Shown one piece after another: positions 26,865 through 36,381 of a stretch of DNA of 64,000 nucleotides. Source of the stretch: Streptomyces sp. NRRL B-1347. Its GTDB lineage: Bacteria > Actinomycetota > Actinomycetes > Streptomycetales > Streptomycetaceae. The notes under the pieces were generated by a model. It did no database searches, was not told the DNA's origin, and worked only from the letters and a program-made list of their open reading frames with translations. Both the position numbers and the translations under genes were made by a program. Each line of letters starts with the position of its first letter. The stretch's first letter is position 1. The stretch covers positions 17,292 to 81,291 of the forward strand of contig NZ_JOJM01000034.1 in NCBI RefSeq assembly GCF_000720325.1, given 5' to 3'.

Positions 26865-26958
26865 GGAGCGCCGGGCCGCCCCCGGCCCCACCCCTAGCGC
26901 CCCCTGTCAGCGCCGGCCACGTCGGAACCCTGCGCGCCCCAACGCGTAGGGTTCCGTC

Positions 26959-27693
26959 ATGACCACCGGTGACACCCACACAGCAAAGCCCACACAGGCC
27001 GTGGTCCTGGCCGGCGGCCAGGGCTCCCGGCTGCGCCCGTACACCGATGACCGCCCCAAGCCCATGGTCGAGATCCCCGGCACGGGCACCCCGATCATCG
27101 GCCACCAGCTGGCCTGGCTCGCGGCCGAGGGCGTGACGGACGCGGTCGTCTCCTGCGGCCACCTCGCCGAGGTGCTCCAGGACTGGCTGGACACCGCCGA
27201 CCTGCCGCTGAAGGTCACCACCGTCGTCGAGACGGAGCCCCTGGGCCGCGGCGGCGGCCTGAAGTACGCGGCCGCCCACCTGCCGCACCCCGACCAGCCC
27301 TGGTACGCGACGAACGGCGACATCTGGACCCGCTTCTCGCTGCGCGACATGGCGGCCTTCCACGCCGAGCGCGACGCCACCGCCACGCTCGCCCTGGCCC
27401 GCCCCCGCATCCCCTGGGGCGCCGTCGAGACCGACGCGTTCGGCCACATCACGGACTTCATCGAGGCCCCGCCGTCCCCGTACCTCATCAACGCGGGCGT
27501 GTACGTCTTCTCCTCCGCCTTCACCGCCCTGCTCCCGGACCGCGGCGACCACGAGCGCACCACGTTCCCGCGCCTGGCCCGCGAGAAGCGCCTGGCGGGC
27601 TTCCCGCTGCCGCAGGGCGCGTACTGGCGCGCCATCGACACGGCGAAGGACCTCACCGAGGCCGCGAAGGAACTGGCCGCGCAGAACCGCTGA
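26959..27693 (+). CDS. Nucleotidyltransferase (NDP-sugar pyrophosphorylase family)
   Basis: This 244-residue enzyme begins with the signature AVVLAGGQGSRLRPYTDDRPKPMVEI near residue 14 (quoted motif: LAGGQGSRLRPYT). YATNGDIWTRF near 114 gives the metal-binding Asp. The family joins sugar-1-P to NTP. There is no left-handed beta-helix domain, so it is the short RmlA/HddC-like type. Sugar and nucleotide specificity cannot be read. ATG 26959 fits the family start. Confidence 0.83.
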   Translation: MTTGDTHTAKPTQAVVLAGGQGSRLRPYTDDRPKPMVEIPGTGTPIIGHQLAWLAAEGVTDAVVSCGHLAEVLQDWLDTADLPLKVTTVVETEPLGRGGGLKYAAAHLPHPDQPWYATNGDIWTRFSLRDMAAFHAERDATATLALARPRIPWGAVETDAFGHITDFIEAPPSPYLINAGVYVFSSAFTALLPDRGDHERTTFPRLAREKRLAGFPLPQGAYWRAIDTAKDLTEAAKELAAQNR

Positions 27694-27720
27694 GCAGTTC
27701 CCCGCGCCCCTTCGGGACGC
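27694..27720. repeat. Dispersed intergenic repeat, copy 2
   Basis: GCAGTTCCCCGCGCCCCTTC continues to GGGACGC and matches copy 1 at 14914-14940 except for one base. It starts immediately after the stop codon of the nucleotidyltransferase. Confidence 0.7.
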
Positions 27721-27725
27721 TGAAA

Positions 27726-27754
27726 GGCCCCGCACACAAGCCGTGTGCGGGGCC
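27726..27754. terminator. Bidirectional terminator hairpin
   Basis: A perfect 12-bp stem, GGCCCCGCACAC with GTGTGCGGGGCC, has an AAGCC loop, with AAA before it and CTT after it. It lies between converging genes. Confidence 0.82.
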
Positions 27755-27774
27755 CTTCGCTTACGGGTGACGGC

Positions 27775-29463
27775 TCAGCCCAGCACTCCGCCGAGCAGGC
27801 CCGGGCGGCCGCCGCTGCCGCCGTCCGAACCGCCGGTGGTGCCGCCGGTCGTGCCGCCACTGGGCCCGGCGCCGCCGCTCGTGCCGCCGCTGGAGGTCGG
27901 GCCGCTGCTGGCGGCCGGCGGCCGCTCCTGGGTCGGTGCGGGCTGCTGCTGCGCGGGGGCCTGCTCGCCGGTGCCCTGCGTCGCGCTCGGCTGACTGCCG
28001 GTGCCGCTGACGCTGCCCGTCTCGCGGGCCGCGTCCGGCGTGCCGGTGGCGCCGTCCTGCGAGGGGCTCGCCGTGCTGCCCTGCGTCGGCGTCCCGGCGG
28101 ACGCCGAGGGGCCGCTCGGGTCGCTGCGGCGCTCGCGCCTGCCGTCGGGGTCGCTCGGCAGCGGGGAGCCGGGCAGCTCGTTGCGGGGCGCCTCGCCGGG
28201 CCCCGGCACGGTCACGCGGTCCGCGTCCCGCACCGCGCCGCCGAGCATCGAGCCGAGGAGCAGCGTCAGGCCGACCACGACGGTGCCGACGAGCGCGCCC
28301 CTGCGCAGCACCCGGCGGCGCAGCTCCCACAGCGCGGCGCGCGGCCCGAGCGTGCGCCAGGCCTCCCCGGCGAGCCGGGCGTCGACGGAGTAGACCGGGG
28401 CGCCCGCGATGATGAGCGGCGACCAGGCGGCGAGGTAGATGATGTCGGGCGCGTCGTACGCCGGGACGGTCTTCCAGCTGACGGTCACGAGGAGCGCGAT
28501 CGAGAGCAGCATCCCCACCCCGGCGGCGACCCGCTGCCAGAGCCCGAGCACGGTGAGCACGCCGACGATCACCTGCAGGAAGGCGATGACGAGGCCCGCG
28601 CCCACGGGGTGCTGGAGGGCCCAGTCCCGCAGCGGCTCGGCGAGCGCCCAAGGGTGCAGCGAATTCAGCCACTTGACCATGGAGCCGCGCTCGCCGCCGT
28701 CGAAGTAGACGGGGTCGCAGAGCTTGCCCATGCCCGCGTAGATGGAGATGAAGCCGAGGAAGACGCGCAGCGGGAGCAGCACCACGCCGAGGTTGAGGCG
28801 GCGCCCCGGGTAGTAGGCGTGCCGCACCCCGTTGGGCGACTTGCCCGACCGGCGCTCGTCCGCCGCGTCCTCGTCGGATCCGTCGGCCTCGTCGCCGTAG
28901 CCGTCGTACGGATCCTCGACGCGGTCCTCGTCGTCGACGCTGCCCGGCATGCGCATCTGCGGCAGCAGCCGGGTGGGGCCGTGGTCGCCGTCGCGCGCGC
29001 CGCCGACCGCGGGGGTCTGCACGGTGTCGCCGTACGGATCGTCGACGTCGACGCGCGGGATGACCTGGGTGGCACCGCCGTCGAAGTGCGGGTCGCCGCC
29101 GACCGGCACCTCCGCCGAACGGCGCACCCCGCTGCCGCGCACGGCCTGCAGCAGTCCGCCCGCGCCGGGGTCACCCGGCTCGGACTTCCCGCTCCAGACG
29201 ACCGGCGCGCGCCGGCGCGCGGCACCGCTCGAAGCGCCCACCGCGGGCATGCTCACGGTGTCCTCGGCGGCGCTCAAGTGACGGGCGACGCGCGGCGATT
29301 GGGTCCGCCCGGTCGGGGGCAGCTGGACGCGGAAGCTCGCGTGATTGACGATGACCTGCGCGGGGTCGCAGGGCACCTTCACCATGCTCAGCGCGGGAGT
29401 GTCGTCGAACCCTGACGAGCGTCCCCCCGTGGGTGTGCGGGGTGTTCTGGTGTCCACACTCAT
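27775..29463 (-). CDS. DoxX-family membrane protein with long low-complexity tails
   Basis: This 562-residue protein has a disordered, acidic N-terminal third. A DoxX membrane domain of four segments (about 235-385) follows: VVLLPLRVFLGFISIYAGMG, the segment around VIAFLQVIVGVLTVLGLW, and two more. An additional membrane segment lies near 415 (LVGTVVVGLTLLLGSML), then a Ser/Pro/Gly/Thr-rich C-terminal tail with many SGG and TGG repeats. DoxX proteins are linked to redox and thiosulfate/quinone metabolism and, in mycobacteria, to thiol stress. Such long tails are not part of the family core. Confidence 0.78.
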   Translation of the reverse strand: MSVDTRTPRTPTGGRSSGFDDTPALSMVKVPCDPAQVIVNHASFRVQLPPTGRTQSPRVARHLSAAEDTVSMPAVGASSGAARRRAPVVWSGKSEPGDPGAGGLLQAVRGSGVRRSAEVPVGGDPHFDGGATQVIPRVDVDDPYGDTVQTPAVGGARDGDHGPTRLLPQMRMPGSVDDEDRVEDPYDGYGDEADGSDEDAADERRSGKSPNGVRHAYYPGRRLNLGVVLLPLRVFLGFISIYAGMGKLCDPVYFDGGERGSMVKWLNSLHPWALAEPLRDWALQHPVGAGLVIAFLQVIVGVLTVLGLWQRVAAGVGMLLSIALLVTVSWKTVPAYDAPDIIYLAAWSPLIIAGAPVYSVDARLAGEAWRTLGPRAALWELRRRVLRRGALVGTVVVGLTLLLGSMLGGAVRDADRVTVPGPGEAPRNELPGSPLPSDPDGRRERRSDPSGPSASAGTPTQGSTASPSQDGATGTPDAARETGSVSGTGSQPSATQGTGEQAPAQQQPAPTQERPPAASSGPTSSGGTSGGAGPSGGTTGGTTGGSDGGSGGRPGLLGGVLG

Positions 29464-29618
29464 CTAACCGAGTGACGTGAGGTTTGGACACTGCCTTGAC
29501 CGCCCGGATCTGTCCGGACCCCGTCAAACCCCACCATTCCCCGCCCCGAGCGGGGTACCCGCCCGCCCGGCGTTCGACGGGCGGACGGGCGGGCGGCCGG
29601 TGAGCAGCCGCGGTGGGC

Positions 29619-30557
29619 TCAGCCCCGGCGGCGGGCCGCCTCGTAGAGCACCACGCCCGCGGCCACGCCCGCGTTCAGGGACTCGGCCCCGCCCGGCATG
29701 GGGATGCGCACGCGGAAGTCACAGGTCTCGCCCACGAGCCGGGAGAGGCCCTTGCCCTCGCTGCCGACGACGATGACGACCGGGCCTTCGAGGGCTTCGA
29801 GGTCCCCGATCTCGCGGTCCCCGTCGGCGGCCAGGCCGACGACCGCGATGCCCGCCTTCTTGTACGCCTCGAGGGCCCGCGTGAGGTTGGTGGCCCGCGC
29901 GACCGGCGTCCGCGCGGCCGTACCGGCGGACGTCTTCCACGCGCCGGCCGTCATCCCGGCGGCCCGCCGCTCGGGCACGACGACGCCGTGGCCGCCGAAG
30001 GCGGACACGGACCGCACCACGGCGCCCAGGTTCCGCGGGTCCGTCACACCGTCGAGCGCGACGATCAGCGGGTCCTCGCCCTGGTCGTACGCGGCCGCGG
30101 CGAGGTCCTCCGGGTGCGCGTACTCGTACGGCGGCACCTGGAGCACGAGGCCCTGGTGGTTGAGGCCGTTGGTCATGCGGTCCAGCTCGGGGCGCGGGGC
30201 CTCCATCAGGTGGATGCCGCCGCGCTCGCCCGCGAGCTGGATGGCCTCGCGGACGCGCTCGTCGTTGTCGATGAACTGCTGGACGTAGAGCGTCGTCGCG
30301 GGCACGCCCTCGCGCAGCGCCTCGGCGACCGGGTTGCGGCCGACGACCATCTCGGCCGTGGACTTGCCGCCCGTGCGGCGCTGCGGGCGGCCCTGCGCGC
30401 GCCGCGCCTGGGCCTGCGCGACCCGCTGCTTGGCGTGCCCCTTGCGCATCTCGGCGGGCGGCGTCGGCCCCTTGCCCTCGAGGCCCCGGCGCCGCTTGCC
30501 GCCGCTGCCGACCTGCGCGCCCTTCTTGCCGGACATGCGGCGGTTGTTAGCGGCCAT
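29619..30557 (-). CDS. rlmB: 23S rRNA (guanosine-2'-O)-methyltransferase RlmB (TrmH/SpoU family)
   Basis: This 312-residue protein has a very basic N-terminal extension (1-65), then a substrate-binding domain ([14 protein letters not shown] near 70) and the SPOUT domain. The three SpoU motifs are visible: [30 protein letters not shown] and [17 protein letters not shown]. It methylates a guanosine of 23S rRNA (G2251 in E. coli). It is transcribed after cysS, with a hairpin in the 128-bp gap. The same cysS-rlmB order is common in actinobacteria. Confidence 0.9.
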   Translation of the reverse strand: MAANNRRMSGKKGAQVGSGGKRRRGLEGKGPTPPAEMRKGHAKQRVAQAQARRAQGRPQRRTGGKSTAEMVVGRNPVAEALREGVPATTLYVQQFIDNDERVREAIQLAGERGGIHLMEAPRPELDRMTNGLNHQGLVLQVPPYEYAHPEDLAAAAYDQGEDPLIVALDGVTDPRNLGAVVRSVSAFGGHGVVVPERRAAGMTAGAWKTSAGTAARTPVARATNLTRALEAYKKAGIAVVGLAADGDREIGDLEALEGPVVIVVGSEGKGLSRLVGETCDFRVRIPMPGGAESLNAGVAAGVVLYEAARRRG

Positions 30558-30643
30558 GACCTACCCGTCTGTGTGAAGCGTGCCGCGTACGCGATGGACG
30601 TACACGGCGTGAATCCGAAGTCGTACTGATGTCGTACATGCAG

Positions 30644-30671
30644 TGTGCCGCCCAGCGGGCCGGGCGGCACA
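30644..30671 (-). terminator. Hairpin between cysS and rlmB
   Basis: TGTGCCGCCC and GGGCGGCACA form a perfect 10-bp stem with an 8-nt loop, directly after the cysS stop. There is no T tract, so termination may be partial. Confidence 0.6.
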
Positions 30672-30685
30672 TCAGCGGGTCCCGG

Positions 30686-32092
30686 CTAGCGCGACCCGAG
30701 CGTCCAGCGCGGCCCCGACGGGCCGTCCTCGATGGCGAGGCCCGCCTGGGCGAGCTGGTCGCGGATGGCGTCGGCGGTGGCCCAGTCCTTGCGGCCGCGC
30801 GCGGCCTCGCGCTGGTCGAGCACGAGCCGGACGAGGGTGTCGACGACGGCGTTCAGCTCGTCGCCCGAGCCCTCGCTCCCGGCCGCCGCCCAGTGCGGGT
30901 CGAGCGGGTCGAGGCCGAGGACGCCCAGCATGGCCCGCACCTCGGCGAGCCGCGCCACGGCGGCCTCCTTGTCGTCCGCGGCGAGCGCGGAGTTGCCCTG
31001 GCGGACCGTGGTGTGGACGATCGCGAGCGCCTGCGGGACGCCCAGGTCGTCGTCCATCGCCTCGGCGAACCCAGGCGGCACCTCGGCCGCGGGCTCCACG
31101 ACGCCCCCGGCCAGCTCCACCACGCGCTGCGTGAAGCCCTCGATGCGGGCGAACGCCGCCTCGGCCTCGCGCAGGGCCTCCTCGCTGTACTCGATCGTCG
31201 AGCGGTAGTGCGGGGTGCCCAGGTAGTAGCGCAGGACGATGGGGCGCCACTGCTTGACCATCTCGGCGACGAGCACCGAGTTGCCGAGCGACTTGGACAT
31301 CTTCTCGCCGCTCATGGTGACCCAGGCGTTGTGCACCCAGTACGTCGCGAAGTCGTCGCCGAAGGCCTTGGCCTGGGCGATCTCGTTCTCGTGGTGCGGG
31401 AAGATCAGGTCGAGGCCGCCGCCGTGGATGTCGAAGGCGCGGCCCAGGTACTTGTGCGCCATGGCCGAGCACTCCAGGTGCCAGCCGGGGCGGCCGGGGC
31501 CGAAGGGCGTGTCCCAGGAGGGCTCGCCCGGCTTGACGGCCTTCCACATGGCGAAGTCGCGCGGGTCGCGCTTGCCGGTGATGCCCTCCTCGGCGGGCTG
31601 CTGCATCTTGTCCAGGTCCTGGCGCGACAGCTCCAGGTACCGGGGCCAGGAGCGCACGTCGAAGTAGACGCTGCCGTCGGCCTCGTAGGCGTGGCCGCGC
31701 TCGATGAGGCCGCGCATCATCTCGACCATCTCGGTGACGTGGCCGGTGGCGCGGGGCTCGTAGGTGGGCGGGAGGCAGCCGAGGGCGTCGTAGCCGTCGT
31801 TGAAGGCGCGCTCGTTCTCGTAGCCGATGGACCACCAGGGGCGGCCCTGGTCCGCGGACTTCCGGATGATCTTGTCGTCGATGTCCGTGACGTTGCGGAT
31901 GAACGTGACGTCGTAGCCGCGGTACGCGAACCAGCGGCGCATGATGTCGAAGTTGAGGCCCGACCGGATGTGCCCGATGTGCGGGGCAGCCTGCACCGTG
32001 GCGCCACACAGGTAGATCGAGACACAGCCCTCGGTCAGGGGCTGGAAGTCACGGATCTGCCGGGCGCTGGTGTCGTACAGGCGAATCGTCAC
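30686..32092 (-). CDS. cysS: Cysteinyl-tRNA synthetase
   Basis: This 468-residue class I synthetase charges tRNA-Cys. [19 protein letters not shown] near residue 25 holds the zinc Cys and the HIGH motif. [15 protein letters not shown] holds further zinc ligands, [18 protein letters not shown] near 230 is typical, and [10 protein letters not shown] near 268 is the KMSKS motif. GTG 32092 gives the standard beginning [11 protein letters not shown]; the frame stays open further upstream but that part is not conserved in the family as remembered. Another Streptomyces Cys-ligase, MshC, is a different gene. Confidence 0.94.
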   Translation of the reverse strand: MTIRLYDTSARQIRDFQPLTEGCVSIYLCGATVQAAPHIGHIRSGLNFDIMRRWFAYRGYDVTFIRNVTDIDDKIIRKSADQGRPWWSIGYENERAFNDGYDALGCLPPTYEPRATGHVTEMVEMMRGLIERGHAYEADGSVYFDVRSWPRYLELSRQDLDKMQQPAEEGITGKRDPRDFAMWKAVKPGEPSWDTPFGPGRPGWHLECSAMAHKYLGRAFDIHGGGLDLIFPHHENEIAQAKAFGDDFATYWVHNAWVTMSGEKMSKSLGNSVLVAEMVKQWRPIVLRYYLGTPHYRSTIEYSEEALREAEAAFARIEGFTQRVVELAGGVVEPAAEVPPGFAEAMDDDLGVPQALAIVHTTVRQGNSALAADDKEAAVARLAEVRAMLGVLGLDPLDPHWAAAGSEGSGDELNAVVDTLVRLVLDQREAARGRKDWATADAIRDQLAQAGLAIEDGPSGPRWTLGSR

Positions 32093-32171
32093 CACTCCAG
32101 GGTAGTGGGCGTCGGGCAGTGCCCCGCTCCCCTGGGGGACACGGGGCACGCAACCGTGACGTTCCGGCCCG

Positions 32172-32576
32172 TCAGATGCGGCCGACGACCTTGCGGGGCG
32201 TCACGCGGACGACGACGCGCTGCGCGTCCTGGCCCGCCGCCGGGTTGAAGTCGGCGTAGTCCTTGCCGGTGTACTTGCGGGACAGCTCGTCGATCAGCTC
32301 CTGGCCGCCCTCGGTGGTCAGCTCGGCGGTGCCGCGGATCTCCGCGTACGTGTAAGGGGCGTCGAAGGGCTGGAAGAGCACCGTCACGCGCGGGTCGCGG
32401 CGCAGGTTCTTCTCCTTCTGGCGGCCGACGGTGGTGGAGATGAGGACGTCGTCGCCGTCGCGCTTCACCCAGACCGGTGAGAGCTGCGGGCTGCCGTCGG
32501 GCTGGATGGTGGCGACGGTGACGAAGACGGGCGTGTCGAGCAGGGACTTGAGGTCGTCGGACAGTGCGGCGGACAT
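32172..32576 (-). CDS. PPOX-class F420-dependent oxidoreductase
   Basis: This 134-residue split-barrel protein reads [32 protein letters not shown], with pieces [19 protein letters not shown] and [15 protein letters not shown] marking the family (deazaflavin F420 or FMN binding). The physiological substrate is unknown. ATG 32576 follows GAGGAG. It lies between ispF and cysS on the same strand but with gaps of about 80-100 bp on both sides. Confidence 0.85.
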   Translation of the reverse strand: MSAALSDDLKSLLDTPVFVTVATIQPDGSPQLSPVWVKRDGDDVLISTTVGRQKEKNLRRDPRVTVLFQPFDAPYTYAEIRGTAELTTEGGQELIDELSRKYTGKDYADFNPAAGQDAQRVVVRVTPRKVVGRI

Positions 32577-32673
32577 GGCTTCACTCCTCGGCCTGGTTGA
32601 TCGCTGGACGAGTCGTACCCCTATCGGATCCCGCGGTTCCGCACCACGGGGCGGGGCGGGTTTCGGCCCTCTC

Positions 32674-33174
32674 TCAGCCCGTACGGACCACCAGTGCCGT
32701 CGCGATGCCGACGAGCCCGTCGCCGCGGCCGGGGAAGCCCAGGCCGTCCGTGGTGGCGCCGGAGACGGAGACCGGGGCGCCCACCGCGTCCGAGAGGACC
32801 TTCTGGGCCTCCTCGCGGCGCTTGCCGATCTTCGGCCGGTCTCCGATCACCTGAACGGAGACGTTGCCGATGGTGAACCCGGCCTCGCGGACGATCCGCG
32901 CGGCCTCGGTGAGCAGCGTGAGCCCCGACGCCCCGGCCCACTCGGGCCTGCCGGTGCCGAAGTGGGCGCCGAGGTCACCGAGCCCGGCGGCGGAGAACAG
33001 CGCGTTGCACGCCGCGTGCGCGACGACGTCCGCGTCGGAGTGCCCGGCGAGCCCGGGGCCCTCGCCCTCCCACTTGAGCCCGGCGCACCACAGCTCGCGG
33101 CCGTCCTCGAAGGCGTGGATGTCGGTGCCGACGCCGACCTGCGGCAGCGGGTACGGGAGCGGTTCAGAAGCCAT
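32674..33174 (-). CDS. ispF: 2-C-methyl-D-erythritol 2,4-cyclodiphosphate synthase
   Basis: This 166-residue enzyme closes the cyclodiphosphate ring in the MEP isoprenoid pathway. The metal-binding GVGTDIHAF near residue 14 and [11 protein letters not shown] near 44 are present, together with the C-terminal [16 protein letters not shown] that contacts the cytidine. It overlaps the 3' end of ispD by 11 bp, so the two MEP enzymes are translationally coupled. The ATG at 33174 gives a family-typical N terminus. Confidence 0.94.
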   Translation of the reverse strand: MASEPLPYPLPQVGVGTDIHAFEDGRELWCAGLKWEGEGPGLAGHSDADVVAHAACNALFSAAGLGDLGAHFGTGRPEWAGASGLTLLTEAARIVREAGFTIGNVSVQVIGDRPKIGKRREEAQKVLSDAVGAPVSVSGATTDGLGFPGRGDGLVGIATALVVRTG

Positions 33175-33901
33175 CGTTGGCCCTCCTGCGGGCGAGTACG
33201 GCCTCGGCGAGGACCAGGTCGAGGGGGCGGGTCACCTTGAACGCCTCCTCGTGGCCGGGGACGAGCACGACCGGCTCGCCGAGCCGCTCGACGAGCCCGG
33301 CGTCGTCCGTGGCGCCCTCGCCGACGACGTCGGCCTCGTGGGCGCGGACCAGGGTGGCGCGGTCGAAGCCCTGGGGGGTCTGCACGGCGCGCAGCCGCGC
33401 GCGCTCCGGCGTGGCGACGACCGGCTCGGGCTCCCCCGGCGCACCGGGCTCGACCTCCTTGACGGTGTCGGCGAGCGGCAGCGCGGGCACGACGGCGGGC
33501 GCGCCGTCGCGGACGGCCTCGATGACGCCGTCGACGGTGTCGACGGGCACGAGCGGGCGGGCCGCGTCGTGCACGAGGACGATGCCGACGTCCGGCGGCA
33601 GGGCGTCGAGGCCGAGCTTCACCGACTCCTGCCGGGTGGCGCCGCCGGGCACGACGACGACGTCGGTGCGCTCGGGCAGCGCGTGGTCGGCGAGCAGCGT
33701 CTTGACCTCGGTGGCGCCGTCCGGCGGGGCGACGACCACGACGAGCGAGACGGCGCGCGAGGCGGCCAGGGCGCGTACGGCGTGGACGAGCATCGGCGTG
33801 CCGTTGAGGGCGCGCAGGGCCTTGGGCGCACCGGGGCCGAGGCGTACGCCGCGGCCCGCGGCGGGGATCACGGCCGCGGTGCGAGAGGTTACGTCAGACA
33901 T
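33164..33901 (-). CDS. ispD: 2-C-methyl-D-erythritol 4-phosphate cytidylyltransferase
   Basis: This 245-residue enzyme couples CTP to MEP. It has the nucleotide-binding [17 protein letters not shown] near residue 13, HDAARPLV near 110 and [11 protein letters not shown] near 165. Family length is normal. It is upstream of, and overlaps, ispF. A long GC-rich hairpin lies between it and carD, so it may have its own promoter, although carD-ispD-ispF order is common in actinobacteria. Confidence 0.94.
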   Translation of the reverse strand: MSDVTSRTAAVIPAAGRGVRLGPGAPKALRALNGTPMLVHAVRALAASRAVSLVVVVAPPDGATEVKTLLADHALPERTDVVVVPGGATRQESVKLGLDALPPDVGIVLVHDAARPLVPVDTVDGVIEAVRDGAPAVVPALPLADTVKEVEPGAPGEPEPVVATPERARLRAVQTPQGFDRATLVRAHEADVVGEGATDDAGLVERLGEPVVLVPGHEEAFKVTRPLDLVLAEAVLARRRANDGF

Positions 33902-34127
33902 CGGTTCCGTTCAGGTTTGTGCGCTCGGCCGACATGGGTATGGCCACACCGTGCCGGGCGCGACGCCTTGACCGGACCCTTCCGTGACATCTGGTCGAGC
34001 CAGCTGCCCGAGCCCGGCACGCCAAAGTACCGGGGGATCTTTCCTTGCCCACCAACCGCCGGTGAAGTCCGGGGGACGGCGGGACACGGCCGGGCCCCGG
34101 ATCCCGAGCGCCTTTCGGGTACGAACA

Positions 34128-34175
34128 TGCCGCAGTGCCCGGCGACACCCTCAGGGGTCGGCGGGCACTGCGGCA
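34128..34175. terminator. Long hairpin between carD and ispD
   Basis: A 19-bp stem with one mismatch (TGCCGCAGTGCCCGGCGAC with GTCGGCGGGCACTGCGGCA) is extended by three inner pairs. It lies in the 371-bp gap 33902-34272, in which I see no gene. It could end carD transcription or be an RNA-processing site. Confidence 0.65.
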
Positions 34176-34272
34176 GTTCCTTCATCCCGGAATCATTCCG
34201 GACGCGGCCATTCCGGACGCGGGCCCACGTGGGGCACGGTATCCGCCCGCGCCGGAGCGACGGCTTCGGTCG

Positions 34273-34755
34273 TCAGGACGCGAGGACCTCGTCGAGCAGG
34301 GCCTCGGCCTTGTCCTCGTTCGTGTTCTCCGCGAGGGCGAGCTCGCTCACCAGGATCTGACGGGCCTTGGCGAGCATGCGCTTCTCACCGGCGGACAGTC
34401 CGCGCTCACGCTCCCGGCGCCACAGGTCACGGACGACTTCCGCGACCTTGATGACGTCGCCGGAGGCGAGCTTCTCGAGATTTGCCTTGTAGCGACGCGA
34501 CCAGTTCGTGGGCTCTTCGGCGTACGGCGCGCGCAGTACTTCGAAGACCCGGTCCAGGCCGTCCTGGCCGACCACATCACGCACACCGACGAACTCCGCG
34601 TTGTCCGCTGGCACACGTACCGTCAAGTCGCCCTGGGCGACCTTCAGCACCAAGTAGGTCTTGTCCACGCCTTTGATCTGACGAGTTTCGATGGCCTCGA
34701 TCAGCGCGGCCCCGTGATGGGGATAGACCACGGTGTCGCCAACCTTGAACGTCAT
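34273..34755 (-). CDS. carD: CarD-family RNA polymerase-binding regulator
   Basis: This 160-residue protein starts [23 protein letters not shown], the RNAP-interacting (Tudor-like) domain shared with Mfd. A helical C-terminal DNA-contact domain follows, with [22 protein letters not shown] and [19 protein letters not shown] recognisable. CarD stabilises the open promoter complex, notably at rRNA genes. ATG 34755 follows GGAAGGGG. It is divergent from a lipoprotein gene across a 660-bp gap. Confidence 0.95.
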   Translation of the reverse strand: MTFKVGDTVVYPHHGAALIEAIETRQIKGVDKTYLVLKVAQGDLTVRVPADNAEFVGVRDVVGQDGLDRVFEVLRAPYAEEPTNWSRRYKANLEKLASGDVIKVAEVVRDLWRRERERGLSAGEKRMLAKARQILVSELALAENTNEDKAEALLDEVLAS

Positions 34756-35418
34756 GTGACAGGTACCCCTTCCGTGGCTATCCAGGGTAACACGGATACG
34801 GCGTCTTCTGAATGGCGTTTTCGCAGGTCAGGGCATATCTCGGGGCTTGACAACAGCAACAGGAACGTGCTGCGGACCGGGTGCGGAAGGGGGTATTCGC
34901 AGGTCGGAGCCGCTCTCCGGCGACGGTGAAACGCCCACGTTACACACTCCGCGAGAGCGCCCCAAGGGGACGAACGTCCCGGTTTGCCGGGTTCCCCCAG
35001 GTGAACTTCCGCTACTCCGTTCGGTGACCGGGGACACGTGTACGTCCGCCGGTGAGCGGCGAAGTGCGGGCCGCGCGGGAGCGAATCCGGAATTGATCAA
35101 GAAGCGCGGGCGCCGATGCGCCGGAACCGCGCTCCGATGCGCTTGCCGTTGCCCCGGTGATCCACCCACTGATCAATTTCCGGCCCGCCGCGCATTCCTT
35201 ACGGGAAATCCCGGAGACACCACTGACGCGGTTATACGAATGCTGAAACGTGAGGCCAATGGGAAGCAAGGGGTCCCAGGGTCGCCGGAGGCTCGTAGCT
35301 CCCAGGGGGCGGGTCGGGTGTGGCGGCGCGGGAACGGCTCGGTAACCTAAGCCCGCTGACACACCCTTAGGGCAACCAGCCCTCTTGTATCGCCCACGTT
35401 CAAGGAGTTGCCGCCGCC
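34756..35418. other. Intergenic region between carD and the lipoprotein gene
   Basis: About 660 bp without a supported gene. An open frame at 34847-35350 (+) lacks normal codon bias and any recognisable domain and is not called. The region is less GC-rich than its surroundings and must hold both divergent promoters. A ribosome site, AAGGAG (35402-35407), serves the lipoprotein gene. Confidence 0.6.
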
Positions 35419-36186
35419 GTGAGCCGCAGCCTTCGACGCGGCGCCATCGCCGCCACCGCCCTCGCGATCTCGCTCGCCTCGCTCACCGCATGCGGTGCTG
35501 GAAACAACGCCCAGACGATCGAGATCAAGCCGGACAACGCGGCGACCGCCGTCGGCGACATCAAGATCCAGAACGCCATGATCATCACGCAGCCGGACCG
35601 CGAGTCGACGGGCCCCGCCGTGGTCGCCGCGACCGTCTTCAACAACGGCCGCACCGACCAGGTCCTGCAGTCGATCACGGTCGACGGCACCGGCAAGAAG
35701 GCCGCCCTGGGCCCCGCCAAGGGCGACCGCCCGGGCAAGAAGGGCAAGGGCGGCGGCCTGGTCATCCCGGCCGGCGGCTCCGTCGTCATCGGCGGCAAGG
35801 ACAACGCGTCCGCCGTCCTGCCGAGCAGCCGCGAGGCCGTCGAGGACGGCAACGCGCAGCCCGTCACCTTCGGCTTCAGCAAGACCGGTGACGTCAAGCT
35901 GAAGACGTTCGTCGTACCGGCCGAGAGCTACTTCGAGAAGTGGGGGCCGACCGAGCTCCCGAAGGCGCCGGACGCCAAGCCGTCCGGCTCCCCTTCCGGG
36001 AAGCCCTCCGGTCAGCCTTCCGGGAAGCCGTCCGGCAAGCCCTCCGAGGGGGCCTCGGGGTCTCCGTCGGGCAAGCCGTCCGAGGGCGCCTCGGGGGCCT
36101 CCGGGGCTCCGGCGGGTGAGGCCGAGGCTCCGGCGAACGGGGCGGACGCCGACGCGGGGGCCGCGCACGAGGCCGCTGGGCACTGA
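35419..36186 (+). CDS. Secreted lipoprotein with Pro/Ser/Gly/Lys-rich tail
   Basis: This 255-residue exported protein has lipobox SLTAC near residue 25. A beta-rich domain of about 150 residues follows (IEIKPDNAATAVGDIKIQN ... VPAESYFEKWGP), resembling copper-chaperone-like or DUF461 lipoproteins of actinobacteria. The tail has seven or more KPSG/QPSG/PSEGASG repeats, probably a wall-spanning spacer. GTG 35419 follows AAGGAG. It ends at a very strong terminator before phoP, which converges on it. Copper or phosphate roles are guesses. Confidence 0.72.
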   Translation: MSRSLRRGAIAATALAISLASLTACGAGNNAQTIEIKPDNAATAVGDIKIQNAMIITQPDRESTGPAVVAATVFNNGRTDQVLQSITVDGTGKKAALGPAKGDRPGKKGKGGGLVIPAGGSVVIGGKDNASAVLPSSREAVEDGNAQPVTFGFSKTGDVKLKTFVVPAESYFEKWGPTELPKAPDAKPSGSPSGKPSGQPSGKPSGKPSEGASGSPSGKPSEGASGASGAPAGEAEAPANGADADAGAAHEAAGH

Positions 36187-36199
36187 CGCCAGGACGTAG

Positions 36200-36246
36200 T
36201 ACGTGGAAGGGCGGGAACCCTGTCAGGGTTCCCGCCCTTCCACGTA
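36200..36246. terminator. Perfect 23-bp inverted repeat, bidirectional terminator
   Basis: TACGTGGAAGGGCGGGAACC... pairs base for base with its complement 36224-36246 around a single T (36223). It lies between the converging lipoprotein gene and phoP. Confidence 0.85.
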
Positions 36247-36277
36247 TCTCTGTGCGTTGTGGCCTGCGGGCCGCCTT

Positions 36278-36340
36278 GGGCTGGTCGCGCCCACGCGGCG
36301 GAGCCGCACATTGATACAGCCCCGCGCCCCTTCGGGGCGC
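36278..36340. repeat. Dispersed intergenic repeat, copy 3, split by an insert
   Basis: GGGCTGGTCGCGC (36278-36290) and CCCCGCGCCCCTTCGGGGCGC (about 36320-36340) are the two halves of the element seen at 14904. Here they are separated by about 28 bp that contain a small GCGGCGGAGCCGC hairpin. Confidence 0.65.
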
Positions 36341-36381
36341 TGCCTGTTCGGGGCGGTGTCCCCTTGGGGCGGTGGGGCGGT

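Noticed and set aside
34847..35350. 167-codon frame in the carD upstream gap
   Set aside because: Poor codon bias, no ribosome site, no domain; more likely untranslated control DNA.
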